A DNA stretch of 64,000 bases from Citrobacter sp. Res13-Sevr-PEB04-36 (GCF_015672735.1 NZ_JADABY010000069.1:1-64000), one strand, 5' to 3'; counted from the stretch's first letter, positions 20,162-30,568 are shown. Notes: generated from the sequence alone by a model not told the origin. Made by a program: numbers and translations.

Positions 20162-20191
20162 AAGGGCCGGAGAAATCCGGCCCTTTTTTTT
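20162..20191 (+). terminator. gyrA terminator
   Basis: A perfect 10-base GC-rich stem (AAGGGCCGGA and TCCGGCCCTT) with a GAAA tetraloop is followed by a T-run, 15 bases after the gyrA stop. The T-run touches the end of convergent atoB, so the same structure probably ends both transcripts. Confidence 0.92.
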
Positions 20192-21374
20192 AGTTCATCC
20201 TTTCTACAATCATTGCAATCCCCTGACCGCCGCCGATGCACAGTGTAGCCAGTCCGAGGGTTTTATCCCGCGCCTGTAGGGCGTGTAGTAGCGTGACCAG
20301 AATACGCGCCCCGCTGGCGCCGATAGGGTGCCCAAGCGCAATTGCTCCACCGTTGACATTCACCTTTTGCGTATCAAAGCCCAGTGTTTTCCCCACTGCC
20401 AGAAACTGTGCGGCAAACGCCTCATTGGCCTCAATCAGGTCGATATCAGACAATTGAAGCCCGCTCAGTCGCAGCGCTTTTTGCGTCGCCGGAACCGGCC
20501 CCATGCCCATCATCGCGGGTGCAACGCCACTGCTGGCATAGGCCTTGATACGTGCCAGTGGTTTCAGTCCGGCGGCCATCGCCGCTGATTCTTCCATGAT
20601 AACCAGTGCTGCAGCACCGTCGTTGATCCCCGAAGCATTACCGGCGGTGACGCTTCCTGTTTTGTCGAAAGCGGGACGCAATGCAGCCAGACCTTCTGCG
20701 CTGGTGTCAGCTTTAGGGAATTCATCACGATCAAAGACAATTGTTTTTTTCCGCGATACTACGCTCACAGGGACGATTTCCGCCTGAAATGCGCCCGATT
20801 CAATTGCTGATACCGCTTTATGCTGCGACATCAGTGCCAGTTCATCCTGCATCTCGCGGCTAATACCGTATTCGCGGGCGACATTTTCAGCAGTGATCCC
20901 CATATGGTAGCCGTGCTCGGCACAGATCAGACCATCGCGCAGGATGACATCGGACAACTGTCCGTCTCCAAGGCGATACCCCCAGCGGGCTTTGGCGTCC
21001 AACAAGTACGGTGCCTGGCTCATGTTTTCCATGCCGCCGGCGACAATTGCCTGAGCCTGCCCAGCCTGAATCGCCTGCGCAGCAAGTGCCACGCTTTTAA
21101 GGCCAGAGCCGCAGACTTTATTAATGGTAAAGCCACAAACAGTATCTGAGAGGCCGCTTTTTAACAGCGCCTGGCGTGCCGGATTCTGCCCGAGACCTGC
21201 CTGCAGCACGTTACCCATGATCACCTCGTCGACCTGTTGCGGGTCAAGGTGGGCGCGCTCAAGTGCGGCTCTAATGATGGTTGCTCCAAGCTCGACGGCA
21301 CCGGTGGTGGCCAGTGCGCCATTGAAGCTACCGATTGCGGTGCGTGCCGCGCTGACGATGACACAATTTTTCAT
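20190..21374 (-). CDS. atoB: Acetyl-CoA acetyltransferase (thiolase II)
   Basis: AtoB (394 residues) cleaves acetoacetyl-CoA with CoA into two acetyl-CoA, the last step of acetoacetate and short-chain fatty acid breakdown. The nucleophilic cysteine is in [10 protein letters not shown] (about residue 88), and the catalytic His and second Cys are in [10 protein letters not shown] and [11 protein letters not shown] near the C-terminus. It is the last gene of atoDAEB and faces gyrA across a shared terminator. Confidence 0.97.
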   Translation of the reverse strand: MKNCVIVSAARTAIGSFNGALATTGAVELGATIIRAALERAHLDPQQVDEVIMGNVLQAGLGQNPARQALLKSGLSDTVCGFTINKVCGSGLKSVALAAQAIQAGQAQAIVAGGMENMSQAPYLLDAKARWGYRLGDGQLSDVILRDGLICAEHGYHMGITAENVAREYGISREMQDELALMSQHKAVSAIESGAFQAEIVPVSVVSRKKTIVFDRDEFPKADTSAEGLAALRPAFDKTGSVTAGNASGINDGAAALVIMEESAAMAAGLKPLARIKAYASSGVAPAMMGMGPVPATQKALRLSGLQLSDIDLIEANEAFAAQFLAVGKTLGFDTQKVNVNGGAIALGHPIGASGARILVTLLHALQARDKTLGLATLCIGGGQGIAMIVERMN

Positions 21375-21404
21375 TTTTCTGTTCCTTCATGTAAGTGATT
21401 GCCG

Positions 21405-22727
21405 TCAGAACAAGGTCAATCCAATGACAAAAATGACGCCGGAGAAGATCAAGGCGGTGATGCAGTAGCCCATAATGTCGCGAACCCCCAACCCGGCGAT
21501 GGCCAGTGCTGGTAACGCCCAAAACGGTTGCGCCATGTTCATCCACTGCTCGCCGTAGGCGATGGCCATGACTGATTTGCCAAGATCAGCACCGAGAGCC
21601 TGCGCAGCAGGCATGACGAACGGACCCTGAATAACCCAGTGCCCGCCGCCCGACGGCACGGCAAAGTTAATCAGTGCTGAGCTGAAGAAGGTCATCAGTG
21701 GGAAGGTATCTTTGTTGGCAACGTTAATGAAAAACTCGGTAATGAGCCCACCGAGACCGGAGTGCTCCATCATCAACTGAATACCGGCGTAGAAGGGGAA
21801 TTGCACCAGAATCCCGGCGGTGCTACGTGCGGCAGCGCTGACGGCGCGCATATAGGCCATCGGCGTTTTGTGCAGCAGCAAACCGGCAATCATAAACATC
21901 AGGTTGACGGTATTAATGGTGATGTTGAAACCTTTCTCGGCAAAGTAGATGCCCAGATAGGCAATGCCTAATGCACCGATGATCAGCGCCAGAATGCGGC
22001 TCTCTTCCAGTTTTTCCGATGGCGGCGCGTCTGGCGGCAGTTTCTTCTGAAAATCCACTTCTTCCAGCAACAGTTTCGGATCGATGCTCACCACATCTGA
22101 AGGTTTTGGCGTCATCATGCGAGTGATGAACGGCATGACGACAATCAGCGCCACGGTGATGAAGATATTGAAGCCGGTGAAGAGGGTATCCGCGACAGGA
22201 ATTAGTCCTGCTACGTGCTCAACCGGGTTGCCGGGCGTTGCTGCCAGCAAAGGCATTGAGCCGGAGAAGCCGCCGCCCCAGGTCAGAAAGCCGATGTAGG
22301 CGCAGGCAATCAGCAACGGATAATCGGAACCCGGTACCCGACGAGCGACTTCGCGGGCGAACATCGCCCCGACCACCAGACCAAATCCCCAGTTAATAAC
22401 ACAGGCTACCGAACCAAAAAAAGTGACCAGCATTACGCCCTGAGCGGGAGTTTTGGCGGCGGATGCCGCCGTACGCAGCAGGCTTTTCACCGGCCCGGAA
22501 CTGGCTAACGCATGACCCGTCACGATGATCAGCGCCATTTGCATACCAAATGCCAGCAGGTTCCAGAAACCGTCACCCCAGAATCGCACCATGCTGACCG
22601 GCGTTTGCGGCGTTAGCCATAGTGCGATACCGAAAGTCAGCAACGTTAGCAGCATGGCAAAAATCAGCGGGTCGGGTAGCCAGCGGCTGACCACGCGCGT
22701 CATAAAGCGAGCGATACGACCAATCAT
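21405..22727 (-). CDS. atoE: Short-chain fatty acid transporter
   Basis: AtoE (440 residues) is the inner-membrane permease for acetoacetate and short-chain fatty acids. The sequence is hydrophobic throughout, with roughly ten to twelve membrane segments and conserved stretches such as NWGFGLVVGAMFAREVARRV, NFAVPSGGGHWVIQGPF and AIAYGEQWMNMAQPFWALP. It overlaps the atoA stop by four bases. Confidence 0.95.
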   Translation of the reverse strand: MIGRIARFMTRVVSRWLPDPLIFAMLLTLLTFGIALWLTPQTPVSMVRFWGDGFWNLLAFGMQMALIIVTGHALASSGPVKSLLRTAASAAKTPAQGVMLVTFFGSVACVINWGFGLVVGAMFAREVARRVPGSDYPLLIACAYIGFLTWGGGFSGSMPLLAATPGNPVEHVAGLIPVADTLFTGFNIFITVALIVVMPFITRMMTPKPSDVVSIDPKLLLEEVDFQKKLPPDAPPSEKLEESRILALIIGALGIAYLGIYFAEKGFNITINTVNLMFMIAGLLLHKTPMAYMRAVSAAARSTAGILVQFPFYAGIQLMMEHSGLGGLITEFFINVANKDTFPLMTFFSSALINFAVPSGGGHWVIQGPFVMPAAQALGADLGKSVMAIAYGEQWMNMAQPFWALPALAIAGLGVRDIMGYCITALIFSGVIFVIGLTLF

Positions 22728-23374
22728 GCGTCACCCCGCTGGATAACCAGATCGGCAGCAACATCGAATTGTGCTTCGGTTTTTCCACGTAGGGTGGCGA
22801 TATCGCATCCTTCAGCAATTTCCGTCAGCCACATCTTGCCGTCGATAAAGCGGAAAACGGCAAGTTCGGTGACCAGCATATGTACCGCATGCTGGGCCGT
22901 CAGCGGCATGGTGCAGTGGCGGAGAATTTTTGCCGCGCCATCTTTTGCGCAATGCTCCATGGCGATAATCACTTTACGTGCGCCGGTGACCAGATCCATC
23001 GCGCCACCCATGCCGGGCACCATCTTGCCGGGAACTACCCAGTTGGCGAGGTTGGCCTGTTCATCGACCTGTAGCCCACCGAGGACACAAGCATCCACAT
23101 GACCGCCGCGAATTAATGCGAACGACATGGCGCTATCAAACATGGCGGCACCCGGCAAAATACCGCATGGCTGTCCGCCAGCGTTCACCAGATCGGGATG
23201 GGCAGTGGTGACGGGCCCCAACCCAAGGAAACCATTCTCGGACTGCAGGGTGATATGAATATCTGCGGGCAGGTAGTTGGCAACCATCGTCGGTAGGCCG
23301 ATGCCTAAGTTCACCACGTCGCCGTCGCGAAGCTCTTGCGCCACACGGCGCGCAATACGTTGTTTAGCATCCAT
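22724..23374 (-). CDS. atoA: Acetate CoA-transferase, beta subunit
   Basis: AtoA (216 residues) is the catalytic beta subunit that moves CoA from acetyl-CoA to acetoacetate. The active-site glutamate lies in SENGFLGLGP near residue 46, the invariant motif of family I CoA-transferases. It also keeps GGHVDACVLGGLQVD and NWVVPGKMVPGMGGAMDLV. It is coupled to atoE by a four-base overlap and starts two bases after the atoD stop. Confidence 0.96.
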   Translation of the reverse strand: MDAKQRIARRVAQELRDGDVVNLGIGLPTMVANYLPADIHITLQSENGFLGLGPVTTAHPDLVNAGGQPCGILPGAAMFDSAMSFALIRGGHVDACVLGGLQVDEQANLANWVVPGKMVPGMGGAMDLVTGARKVIIAMEHCAKDGAAKILRHCTMPLTAQHAVHMLVTELAVFRFIDGKMWLTEIAEGCDIATLRGKTEAQFDVAADLVIQRGDA

Positions 23375-23376
23375 GA

Positions 23377-24036
23377 TTAGCTCTCCTGTGGAATGACGAT
23401 ATGGTCGATAACGGCGCCGGGGGTAACAATCTGGTCAGGGAGAAGTTCACCTGTTTCGACCATTTCATCCGGCTCCACCAGCGTGATGTCAGCGGCGAGG
23501 GCAATCAGCGGGTTAAAGTTACGGGCGCTGAGTTGATAGGTGAGGTTGCCAAGCATATCTGCGCGGTGCGCGCGAATAAGCGCCAGATCCGCACGCAATG
23601 GGCGTTCAAGCAGCCAGGTTTTACCATCAAGCATCATGGTCTGCTTGCCGTCTTCAACGATGGTGCCGACACCGGTAGGTGTCAGAAAGCCGCCAAGCCC
23701 GGCGCCGCCGCAGCGGATTTGCTCAATGAGTGTGCCTTGCGGTACCAGTTGTACGTCCATCTCACCGGCAATCATGCGCCGGCCTGTTTCAGGGTTGGTG
23801 CCAATGTGTGAGGCGATCACTTTGCTCACCCGACCATTGACGATCAGCGGCCCGATGCCGGTATCGACAAATGCGGTATCGTTGGCGATAAGTGTCAGGT
23901 CTCTGACGCCAGACTCTAGTAAAGCTTCAACCAAACGGGGTGGGGTACCAACCCCCATAAAACCACCGACCATGATGGTCATGCCGTCACGAAAGAGGCC
24001 TGCAGCGTCTTGTAAGGTAATCAGTTTTGTTTTCAT
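23377..24036 (-). CDS. atoD: Acetate CoA-transferase, alpha subunit
   Basis: AtoD (219 residues) pairs with AtoA. It begins [18 protein letters not shown] and has the glycine-rich CoA-binding motif [13 protein letters not shown] characteristic of the alpha subunit. The start was taken at the ATG after an AAAGGGAA ribosome site; the frame extends 17 codons upstream without similarity. It is the first gene of atoDAEB, behind a sigma-54 promoter. Confidence 0.96.
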   Translation of the reverse strand: MKTKLITLQDAAGLFRDGMTIMVGGFMGVGTPPRLVEALLESGVRDLTLIANDTAFVDTGIGPLIVNGRVSKVIASHIGTNPETGRRMIAGEMDVQLVPQGTLIEQIRCGGAGLGGFLTPTGVGTIVEDGKQTMMLDGKTWLLERPLRADLALIRAHRADMLGNLTYQLSARNFNPLIALAADITLVEPDEMVETGELLPDQIVTPGAVIDHIVIPQES

Positions 24037-24082
24037 TATGTTTCCCTTTTTGCATACTCCATTTTGGGTACGTTCAGGGAAT

Positions 24083-24098
24083 TGCAAGCGGAATGCCA
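24083..24098 (-). promoter_or_regulatory. Sigma-54 promoter of atoDAEB
   Basis: On the minus strand the sequence TGGCATTCCGCTTGCA has GG and GC exactly ten bases apart, the -24/-12 pattern of RpoN promoters, 47 bases upstream of the atoD ATG. This matches the known AtoC/sigma-54 control of the operon in E. coli. Confidence 0.88.
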
Positions 24099-24183
24099 GG
24101 ATGTCTAAATGGAGGGTTTAAACTTTAACGTATTGAATTTAATTATTTATTTTGAAATGTTTTATGTGAGGGTCGAGAGAGGA

Positions 24184-24222
24184 CTATGCAGAGTTTTGCG
24201 CACTGTGCAAAATTCTGCATAG
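24184..24222. promoter_or_regulatory. AtoC enhancer palindrome
   Basis: Arms at 24184-24202 and 24204-24222 form an almost perfect 19-base inverted repeat (two mismatches; ends CTATGCAGA and TCTGCATAG) around one central base. Position, symmetry and end sequence correspond to the AtoC upstream activating site of E. coli. It lies about 90 bases from the sigma-54 promoter and next to the end of atoC. Confidence 0.85.
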
Positions 24223-24234
24223 CAAATTTGCGTA

Positions 24235-25620
24235 TCAGGAACCCGAAGGGTCAATGCCGTACTCTTGTAATTTATACATCAACGCGCGTCGGCTGATCCC
24301 CAGCATCAACGCCGTGCGGGTACGGTTTCCGTCCTGCTGTTCGAGAACCTCCACGATGATTCTTTTTTCCTCGCGCTTCATCTCTTCTTTCAGATTTCGC
24401 TCCCCGGAGAATGTAGGCTTTACCTCAGTCGTCACGCTGAGCGGGCGGCGGAACTGGGCGGGGAGGTCGTCGGCAAAAATTACCGCACCGGTACTCATGA
24501 CCACCGCACGCTCAATGACATTAGACAGTTCGCGAATATTACCCGGCCACGGCCAGGTGGCGAGTATAGACATCGCCGTTGGGTCAATTTCGATAATATC
24601 GCGCTGGTTTTCGGAACTGAATTTCTGTAAAAAATGGTTGGCCAGCAGGGCGATGTCTTCACGGCGTTCGCGTAACGGCGGCAACGTCAGATGAATGACG
24701 TTCAGTCGATAAAACAGATCTTCGCGGAAGGAGCCTTCCTTCACCATTGTTTGCAGGCATCGGTTGGTGGCGGCAATAATACGAATATCAACGCGAATGG
24801 TTTGATGCCCGCCGATACGCTCAAATTCTCTCTCTTGTAGAATACGTAGCAACTTCGCTTGTAGACCCAGCGGCATTTCGCCAATTTCATCGAGTAAGAG
24901 TGTCCCCTGATGGGCGCGCTCGAATAAGCCCTGACGCAGCGTTTGTGCCCCGGTAAAAGCCCCTTTCTCATGACCGAACAGTTCGCTTTCCAGCAACGAT
25001 TCTGGCAGAGCAGCACAGTTGATTTTGATAAATGGGCCATTGGCACGACGACTGTTGTAATGAATGGCGCGGGCAATTAGCTCTTTTCCGGTGCCACTTT
25101 CGCCGCTAATCAGTACATTGGCGTGGGAGAGGGCGATTTTCGCTGTATCTTTACAGATATCCATCATCAGTGGGCTGTTGGTCAGGATATGCCCCCACTG
25201 CCAACTGGTGCTTAGCGCTTTATGCAGGTTACGGATCTCCTGCTTCATCGCCTGTAGCTGCAACGCGCGCTGGATCACCAGGTTAAGCTCATCAAGATCG
25301 AAGGGTTTTATCACATAATCAAACGCACCGCAGCGCAATGCTTCTACCGCCGTTTCGACTTCAGCGTAGGCGGTCATTAGAATGACAGGGATCCGCGGTT
25401 GCTGAGTGCGCATGACTTTCAGTGCTTCGATGCCGTCCATCACCGGCATGCGGATGTCCATCAGCACCACGTCGGGCTGCGTCTCAGCAAACAGGAGCAG
25501 TGCAGCCTTACCGTCGCTGGCGCAGTGGGTTTCATGCCCTTGCAGAGAAAATGCGGTGGCAAGCATGCGGCGAACATTTTCTTCATCATCAACGATGAGA
25601 ATACGGTAGGTCGTTTTCAT
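24235..25620 (-). CDS. atoC: Sigma-54-dependent response regulator AtoC
   Basis: AtoC (461 residues) activates atoDAEB. Residues 1-120 are a receiver domain with the phospho-acceptor Asp in PDVVLMDIRMP. The AAA+ central domain has Walker A GESGTGKE, the sigma-54-contacting GAFTGA loop and Walker B GTLLLDEIGEMP. A Fis-type helix-turn-helix closes the protein (GNRTRTALMLGISRRALMYK). The E. coli protein is also known as antizyme Az. Its start overlaps the atoS stop by four bases. Confidence 0.97.
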   Translation of the reverse strand: MKTTYRILIVDDEENVRRMLATAFSLQGHETHCASDGKAALLLFAETQPDVVLMDIRMPVMDGIEALKVMRTQQPRIPVILMTAYAEVETAVEALRCGAFDYVIKPFDLDELNLVIQRALQLQAMKQEIRNLHKALSTSWQWGHILTNSPLMMDICKDTAKIALSHANVLISGESGTGKELIARAIHYNSRRANGPFIKINCAALPESLLESELFGHEKGAFTGAQTLRQGLFERAHQGTLLLDEIGEMPLGLQAKLLRILQEREFERIGGHQTIRVDIRIIAATNRCLQTMVKEGSFREDLFYRLNVIHLTLPPLRERREDIALLANHFLQKFSSENQRDIIEIDPTAMSILATWPWPGNIRELSNVIERAVVMSTGAVIFADDLPAQFRRPLSVTTEVKPTFSGERNLKEEMKREEKRIIVEVLEQQDGNRTRTALMLGISRRALMYKLQEYGIDPSGS

Positions 25621-27455
25621 TCTGACGGGGTTCTCTGCGGGTTGAGCGGTAAAATAAGCGTGAAGGTTGCGCCGCAGCCCGGCATGCTGGTGACGTGAAT
25701 ATCGCCCTGATGCGCGTTGATAATGCGCTGGCTTAGCGCCAGCCCCAGACCTGTGCCTGACGCCTTTGTGGTAAAGAATGGGTCAAATATTTTCTTCTGT
25801 ATGGCAGTGTCAATACCGCTGCCATTATCCTCAATCATCACCGCCTGCTGCGATACCGTGTACTGCCAGGTGCGGATGCGAATTTCGCCCCGCGCACCAA
25901 TTGCCTGCACCGCATTGATTAAAATATTAAGGATCACCTGCTTGAGGAGTTCGCGATCGGCGACGATTGCTGGCAGGTTGGCATCTAATTCGGTGGTAAA
26001 GGCGATACGCGCCTGAATACCGGAGGTTTGCACCAGGATTAGCGTCTCTTCAATTAACGCATTGAGCTGAACTTGCTGCCACTGGCTTTGCCGTGGGCGT
26101 GAAAAATCCAACAGTTGTTGGATAACTTTATTGATTGAATCAATTTCATTCAGCACTACGGATAAGTATTCCTGATGCTCTGGCAGCGACGTTTGCTGAC
26201 GAATGATTTGTACATAACCGCGAATTGCTGTCAGTGGATTTCTCACTTCATGGGCGACGCCGGCCATCAGTTCACCGAGGGTGGCGAGCCTTTCCGTTTG
26301 TGCCAGTCGACGCTGGGTCTCTTTACGAGCGGTTAAATCGGAGAAGATAACCAGCGCACCAATCAGCTCGCCATGGGCGTTATGGATCCGACTGGTGGTG
26401 ACGCTTATCTCAATGGTGCGGCCACGTCCCGGAAAACTTACCTCCTGGGCGACATGCTCGGTACCATATTCGAGGGTATCCAGTACCGGGCTATAGAACT
26501 GGGTATCGGCAAACAGTTTCGCATAGGATTGCCCAACCAGTTCATGCAGCTTATACCCCGTTATCTGTTCCGCCGCCGGGTTCATCGTGGTGACGTCGCC
26601 CTGTCTGTCGATAGCAATGACGCCATCAGCTGCGTTTTCAATAATCAGGTCGTTTAGCGTTTTGGTTTCCCGTAGCGTTTGTGCCAGTGCATTGACGCTA
26701 CGGCTGATTTGCCCCAGTTCACCCGGTAGGTCGGGCAGTTGGGCGGGCGTTTTTTGCGCCAGTGTTGAGAGTCCGTCAGTGATGATGTCTATATTGGCGC
26801 TGAGTCGGCGTGAAAAGAGAATGATAAGTAACAGGCTGCTGATTAATCCCGCGACCAGCACCGCAATGATCCTGACGTCCATTTTCCAGGCCTGCTGGCG
26901 AATATCCTCTGTCAGTTCGTTGGCCCAGATATAACCCATAATTTCACCCTGTCGCTCTATCGGGATCATGGAGTTGAGTATGTCACCACGTACCTGTCGT
27001 CCGGAATAAACGACGGGAGTATTACTGCTCATCACTTCACGTCCGGGGTGATCGACGTCGATTGTGATGCCAACATTACTTTGATAAAAAGCAGAGGGCG
27101 CATAGGTGATAATGGCATCCAGCGCTTTGTTGTAATAACCCGCGCCTACGCCCGGAAATGCGCGCGTAATACGCTCAGTGAGAGGGCTTAGCTCGGCATT
27201 AAGTGCGCGAATACGTGCCTCGCGAGGCAGAGTAGCGTAGTGGCTAAAGCGATCGCCCAGGGCATCATTAAGCAAGTGCACGACAGCCGACAGTTTTTTC
27301 TCTTTTTCAGACAAGACTGCTGAACGTCCTTCGGTTTCTACGATATAACCAATGGATATCGTCGGCACAATCACCATTAGAATAGCCATCATGATCATTT
27401 GGTTGCGTAAACGTCGTGGGGTTAAACGACGCGTCAGCCATTTCAGGTCGGGCAT
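25617..27455 (-). CDS. atoS: Sensor histidine kinase AtoS
   Basis: AtoS (612 residues, four more than E. coli) senses acetoacetate and phosphorylates AtoC. It has an N-terminal membrane helix (residues about 17-38), a periplasmic sensor region, a second membrane helix near residues 190-215, a HAMP segment and a PAS domain (NDLIIENAADGVIAIDRQGD). The kinase follows, with phospho-His in GVAHEVRNPLTAIRG and the ATP-binding boxes NILINAVQAI, IEDNGSGID and ASGTGLGLALS. It is divergent from rcsC across 167 bases. Confidence 0.96.
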   Translation of the reverse strand: MPDLKWLTRRLTPRRLRNQMIMMAILMVIVPTISIGYIVETEGRSAVLSEKEKKLSAVVHLLNDALGDRFSHYATLPREARIRALNAELSPLTERITRAFPGVGAGYYNKALDAIITYAPSAFYQSNVGITIDVDHPGREVMSSNTPVVYSGRQVRGDILNSMIPIERQGEIMGYIWANELTEDIRQQAWKMDVRIIAVLVAGLISSLLLIILFSRRLSANIDIITDGLSTLAQKTPAQLPDLPGELGQISRSVNALAQTLRETKTLNDLIIENAADGVIAIDRQGDVTTMNPAAEQITGYKLHELVGQSYAKLFADTQFYSPVLDTLEYGTEHVAQEVSFPGRGRTIEISVTTSRIHNAHGELIGALVIFSDLTARKETQRRLAQTERLATLGELMAGVAHEVRNPLTAIRGYVQIIRQQTSLPEHQEYLSVVLNEIDSINKVIQQLLDFSRPRQSQWQQVQLNALIEETLILVQTSGIQARIAFTTELDANLPAIVADRELLKQVILNILINAVQAIGARGEIRIRTWQYTVSQQAVMIEDNGSGIDTAIQKKIFDPFFTTKASGTGLGLALSQRIINAHQGDIHVTSMPGCGATFTLILPLNPQRTPSE

Positions 27456-27622
27456 TCTGACATCCGTGCAGAGTGTTTGAGGCCAACGGCGATTATCAGG
27501 GGTTAGGACAATGTTTTCTCAGCGGTGTATCATATTCCCGTAAAGAGAGGGCATTGCGACGCCGGGCATTTACCGCTACCTTAACCACACTTATTCATAC
27601 CCTGAGGCGGAGCTTCGCCCCT

Positions 27623-30469
27623 TTGAAATACCTTGCTTCTGTTCATGCAACCCTAAAAATTTCACGCTACCTGTTCAGAGCGCTGGCGCTGTTGATCTGG
27701 TTCCTGATTGCGTTTGCGAGTGTGTTCTACATTGTGAATGCGCTGCATCAGCGAGAATCTGAGATCCGCCAGGAGTTTACGCTTAGCTCCGATCAGGCCC
27801 AGCGCTACATTCAGCGTACGTCTGATGTGATCAAAGAGTTGAAATATATAGCGGAGAATCGCTTAACGGCGGAAAACGGCGTGATGTCGCTGCGGGCGCG
27901 GGATGATAAAACCGTGGTGCCCAATTTTGAGCCGCTGTTTGCTGATTCCGACTGTGCTGTGATGGGTAACGCCTGGCGTGGTTCGCTGGAATCACTGGCG
28001 TGGTTTATGCGCTACTGGCGTGACAATTTCTCCGCTGCTTATGATTTAAACCGTGTGTTCCTGATTGGCAGCGATAACCTGTGCATGGCGAACTTTGGTC
28101 TGCGTGACATGCCGGTTGAACGCGATGAGGCGCTGAAAGCGCTGCATGAACGCATCATGAAATATCGTAATGCCCCGCAGGACGAAAACGGCAATAACCT
28201 GTTCTGGATAAGCCAGGGGCCGCGTCCGGGGGTGGGCTATTTTTATGCGTTAACACCGGTGTATCTGGCTAATCGCCTGCAGGCGCTGCTCGGTGTTGAA
28301 CAGCCTATTCGGATGGAAAACTTCTTCACGCCGGGTAATTTGCCAATGGGTGTGACCATTCTTGATGAAAATGGCCACGCGCTGATTTCACTGACCGGCC
28401 CCGAGGGAACGATTACAGCTGAACCGCGCTGGATGCAGGAGCGTTCCTGGTTTGGTTACACGCCAGGTTTTCGCGAGCTGGTGCTGAAGAAAAATCTGCC
28501 GCCATCATCGCTCAGTATTGTGTATTCCGTGCCGGTCGATCTGGTGCTGGAACGTATTCGCATGTTGATCCTCAATGCTATTCTGCTGAATGTGCTGGTG
28601 GGCGCGGCGTTGTTTATGCTGACGCGAATGTATGAGCGACGTATTTTTATCCCTGCAGAAAGCGATGCCCAGCGTCTGGAAGAGCATGAGCAGTTTAACC
28701 GTAAAATTGTCGCTTCTGCGCCAGTAGGCATTTGTATTCTGCGTACTATCGACGGTATTAACATCCTGAGTAACGAGCTGGCGCATACCTATCTGAACAT
28801 GTTGACCCATGAGGACAGGCAGCGATTAACACAGATTATCTGCGGACAGCAGGTTAACTTTGTTGATGTGCTCACCAGCAACAATACCAATCTGCAAATC
28901 AGCTTTGTGCATTCACGCTATCGCAATGAAAACGTGGCGATTTGCGTGCTGGTTGATGTGAGCGCGCGTGTCAAAATGGAAGAGTCGCTGCAGGAGATGG
29001 CGCAGGCGGCGGAACAGGCAAGCCAGTCGAAATCAATGTTCCTCGCCACGGTTAGCCATGAGCTGCGTACACCGCTGTACGGTATTATTGGCAACCTGGA
29101 TCTGCTGCAAACCAAAGAATTACCGAGCGGTGTCGATCGGCTGGTTACGGCGATGAACAACTCCTCCAGCCTGCTGCTGAAAATTATTAGCGATATTCTC
29201 GACTTCTCAAAAATCGAATCTGAACAGCTGAAAATTGAGCCGCGTGAGTTTTCACCACGCGAGGTGATGAATCACATTACGGCCAACTACCTGCCGTTGG
29301 TGGTGCGCAAGCAGCTGGGATTGTACTGTTTTATCGAGCCGGATGTGCCGGTGGCGTTGAATGGCGATCCCATGCGCCTGCAGCAGGTGATTTCTAACCT
29401 GTTGAGTAATGCGATTAAATTCACTGATACCGGCTGCATTGTGCTGCATGTGCAGCGTCACGGTGACTATCTCAGCATCCGCGTGCGCGATACCGGCGTA
29501 GGGATTCCGGCCAAAGAAGTCGTGCGCCTGTTCGATCCTTTCTTTCAGGTCGGAACCGGAGTGCAGCGTAATTTCCAGGGAACCGGGCTGGGGCTGGCGA
29601 TTTGTGAAAAACTGATCAGTATGATGGACGGTGATATATCCGTCGATTCCGAACCGGGAATGGGCAGCCAGTTTACGCTGCGCATTCCACTGTATGGTGC
29701 GCAGTATCCGCTGACAAAAAGTGTGGAAGGGCTGGCCGATACCCGCTGTTGGCTGGCGGTACGTAACGCTTCGCTGTATCACTTTATCGAAGCCAGCTTG
29801 ATGCGTAACGGTATGACGGTGCTACGTTATGAAGGCCAGCAACCCGATGCTGACGATGTGCTGATTGCCGATGATGTACAGGAACAGGCATGGCAGGGAC
29901 GTGCCGCAGTGATTTTCTGTCGCCGACATATTGGTATTCCGCTGGAAAGGTCACCAGGAGAGTGGGTGCACAGCGTGGCGTCACCGCACGAGTTACCTGC
30001 GCTGCTGGCGCATATTTGCAGCGTTGAACTGGATGGTGAAAACCTCTCCAGCGCGCTGCCTGCACCGGATAAGATTGGCAGTACTCATGATGACATGATG
30101 ATTCTGGTGGTTGACGATCATCCGATCAACCGCCGATTGTTAGCCGATCAACTGGGATCGCTGGGATATCAGTGTAAAACTGCCAATGACGGTGTGGATG
30201 CGCTCAATGTGCTGAGTAAAAATCATATCGACATTGTGTTGAGCGACGTCAACATGCCGAATATGGACGGTTATCGCCTGACGCAGCGCATTCGCCAGCT
30301 GGGACTTACGCTGCCGGTTATCGGTGTAACGGCGAACGCGCTGGCAGAAGAGAAGCAGCGTTGTCTGGAGTCAGGTATGGATAGTTGCTTATCCAAGCCG
30401 GTGACGTTAGATGTGCTGAAGCAAACGCTGACGGTTTATGCGGAAAGAGTGAGAAAAACACGGGGATAA
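27623..30469 (+). CDS. rcsC: Hybrid sensor kinase RcsC of the Rcs phosphorelay
   Basis: RcsC (948 residues) is the inner-membrane hybrid kinase that responds to envelope stress relayed by RcsF/IgaA. Two membrane helices flank a large periplasmic domain (about residues 20-310). The kinase has its phospho-His in ATVSHELRTPLYG, with ATP lid motifs RDTGVGIP and FQGTGLGLAI. The C-terminal receiver has its Asp in IVLSDVNMPNMDG. The start was set at the TTG encoding the residue before KYLAS, which aligns with E. coli MKYLAS and has GGAG ten bases upstream; the open frame runs 50 codons further without similarity and with basic, non-family sequence. Confidence 0.93.
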   Translation: MKYLASVHATLKISRYLFRALALLIWFLIAFASVFYIVNALHQRESEIRQEFTLSSDQAQRYIQRTSDVIKELKYIAENRLTAENGVMSLRARDDKTVVPNFEPLFADSDCAVMGNAWRGSLESLAWFMRYWRDNFSAAYDLNRVFLIGSDNLCMANFGLRDMPVERDEALKALHERIMKYRNAPQDENGNNLFWISQGPRPGVGYFYALTPVYLANRLQALLGVEQPIRMENFFTPGNLPMGVTILDENGHALISLTGPEGTITAEPRWMQERSWFGYTPGFRELVLKKNLPPSSLSIVYSVPVDLVLERIRMLILNAILLNVLVGAALFMLTRMYERRIFIPAESDAQRLEEHEQFNRKIVASAPVGICILRTIDGINILSNELAHTYLNMLTHEDRQRLTQIICGQQVNFVDVLTSNNTNLQISFVHSRYRNENVAICVLVDVSARVKMEESLQEMAQAAEQASQSKSMFLATVSHELRTPLYGIIGNLDLLQTKELPSGVDRLVTAMNNSSSLLLKIISDILDFSKIESEQLKIEPREFSPREVMNHITANYLPLVVRKQLGLYCFIEPDVPVALNGDPMRLQQVISNLLSNAIKFTDTGCIVLHVQRHGDYLSIRVRDTGVGIPAKEVVRLFDPFFQVGTGVQRNFQGTGLGLAICEKLISMMDGDISVDSEPGMGSQFTLRIPLYGAQYPLTKSVEGLADTRCWLAVRNASLYHFIEASLMRNGMTVLRYEGQQPDADDVLIADDVQEQAWQGRAAVIFCRRHIGIPLERSPGEWVHSVASPHELPALLAHICSVELDGENLSSALPAPDKIGSTHDDMMILVVDDHPINRRLLADQLGSLGYQCKTANDGVDALNVLSKNHIDIVLSDVNMPNMDGYRLTQRIRQLGLTLPVIGVTANALAEEKQRCLESGMDSCLSKPVTLDVLKQTLTVYAERVRKTRG

Positions 30470-30473
30470 AAAA

Positions 30474-30568
30474 TGCCGGATGGCGGCGTTTGTCTTATCA
30501 GGCCTACGGAACATACTCAATGCTGTATTGTTCGTAGGCCTGATAAACGCAGTACCATCAGGCGTGTT
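30474..30568. repeat. REP/BIME element between rcsC and rcsB
   Basis: Two opposed REP units (GCCGGATGGCGGCG...CTTATCAGGCCTACG and CGTAGGCCTGATAAACGC...CCATCAGGCG) fill the gap between the convergent 3' ends of rcsC and rcsB. Probably the shared 3'-end structure. Confidence 0.88.
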
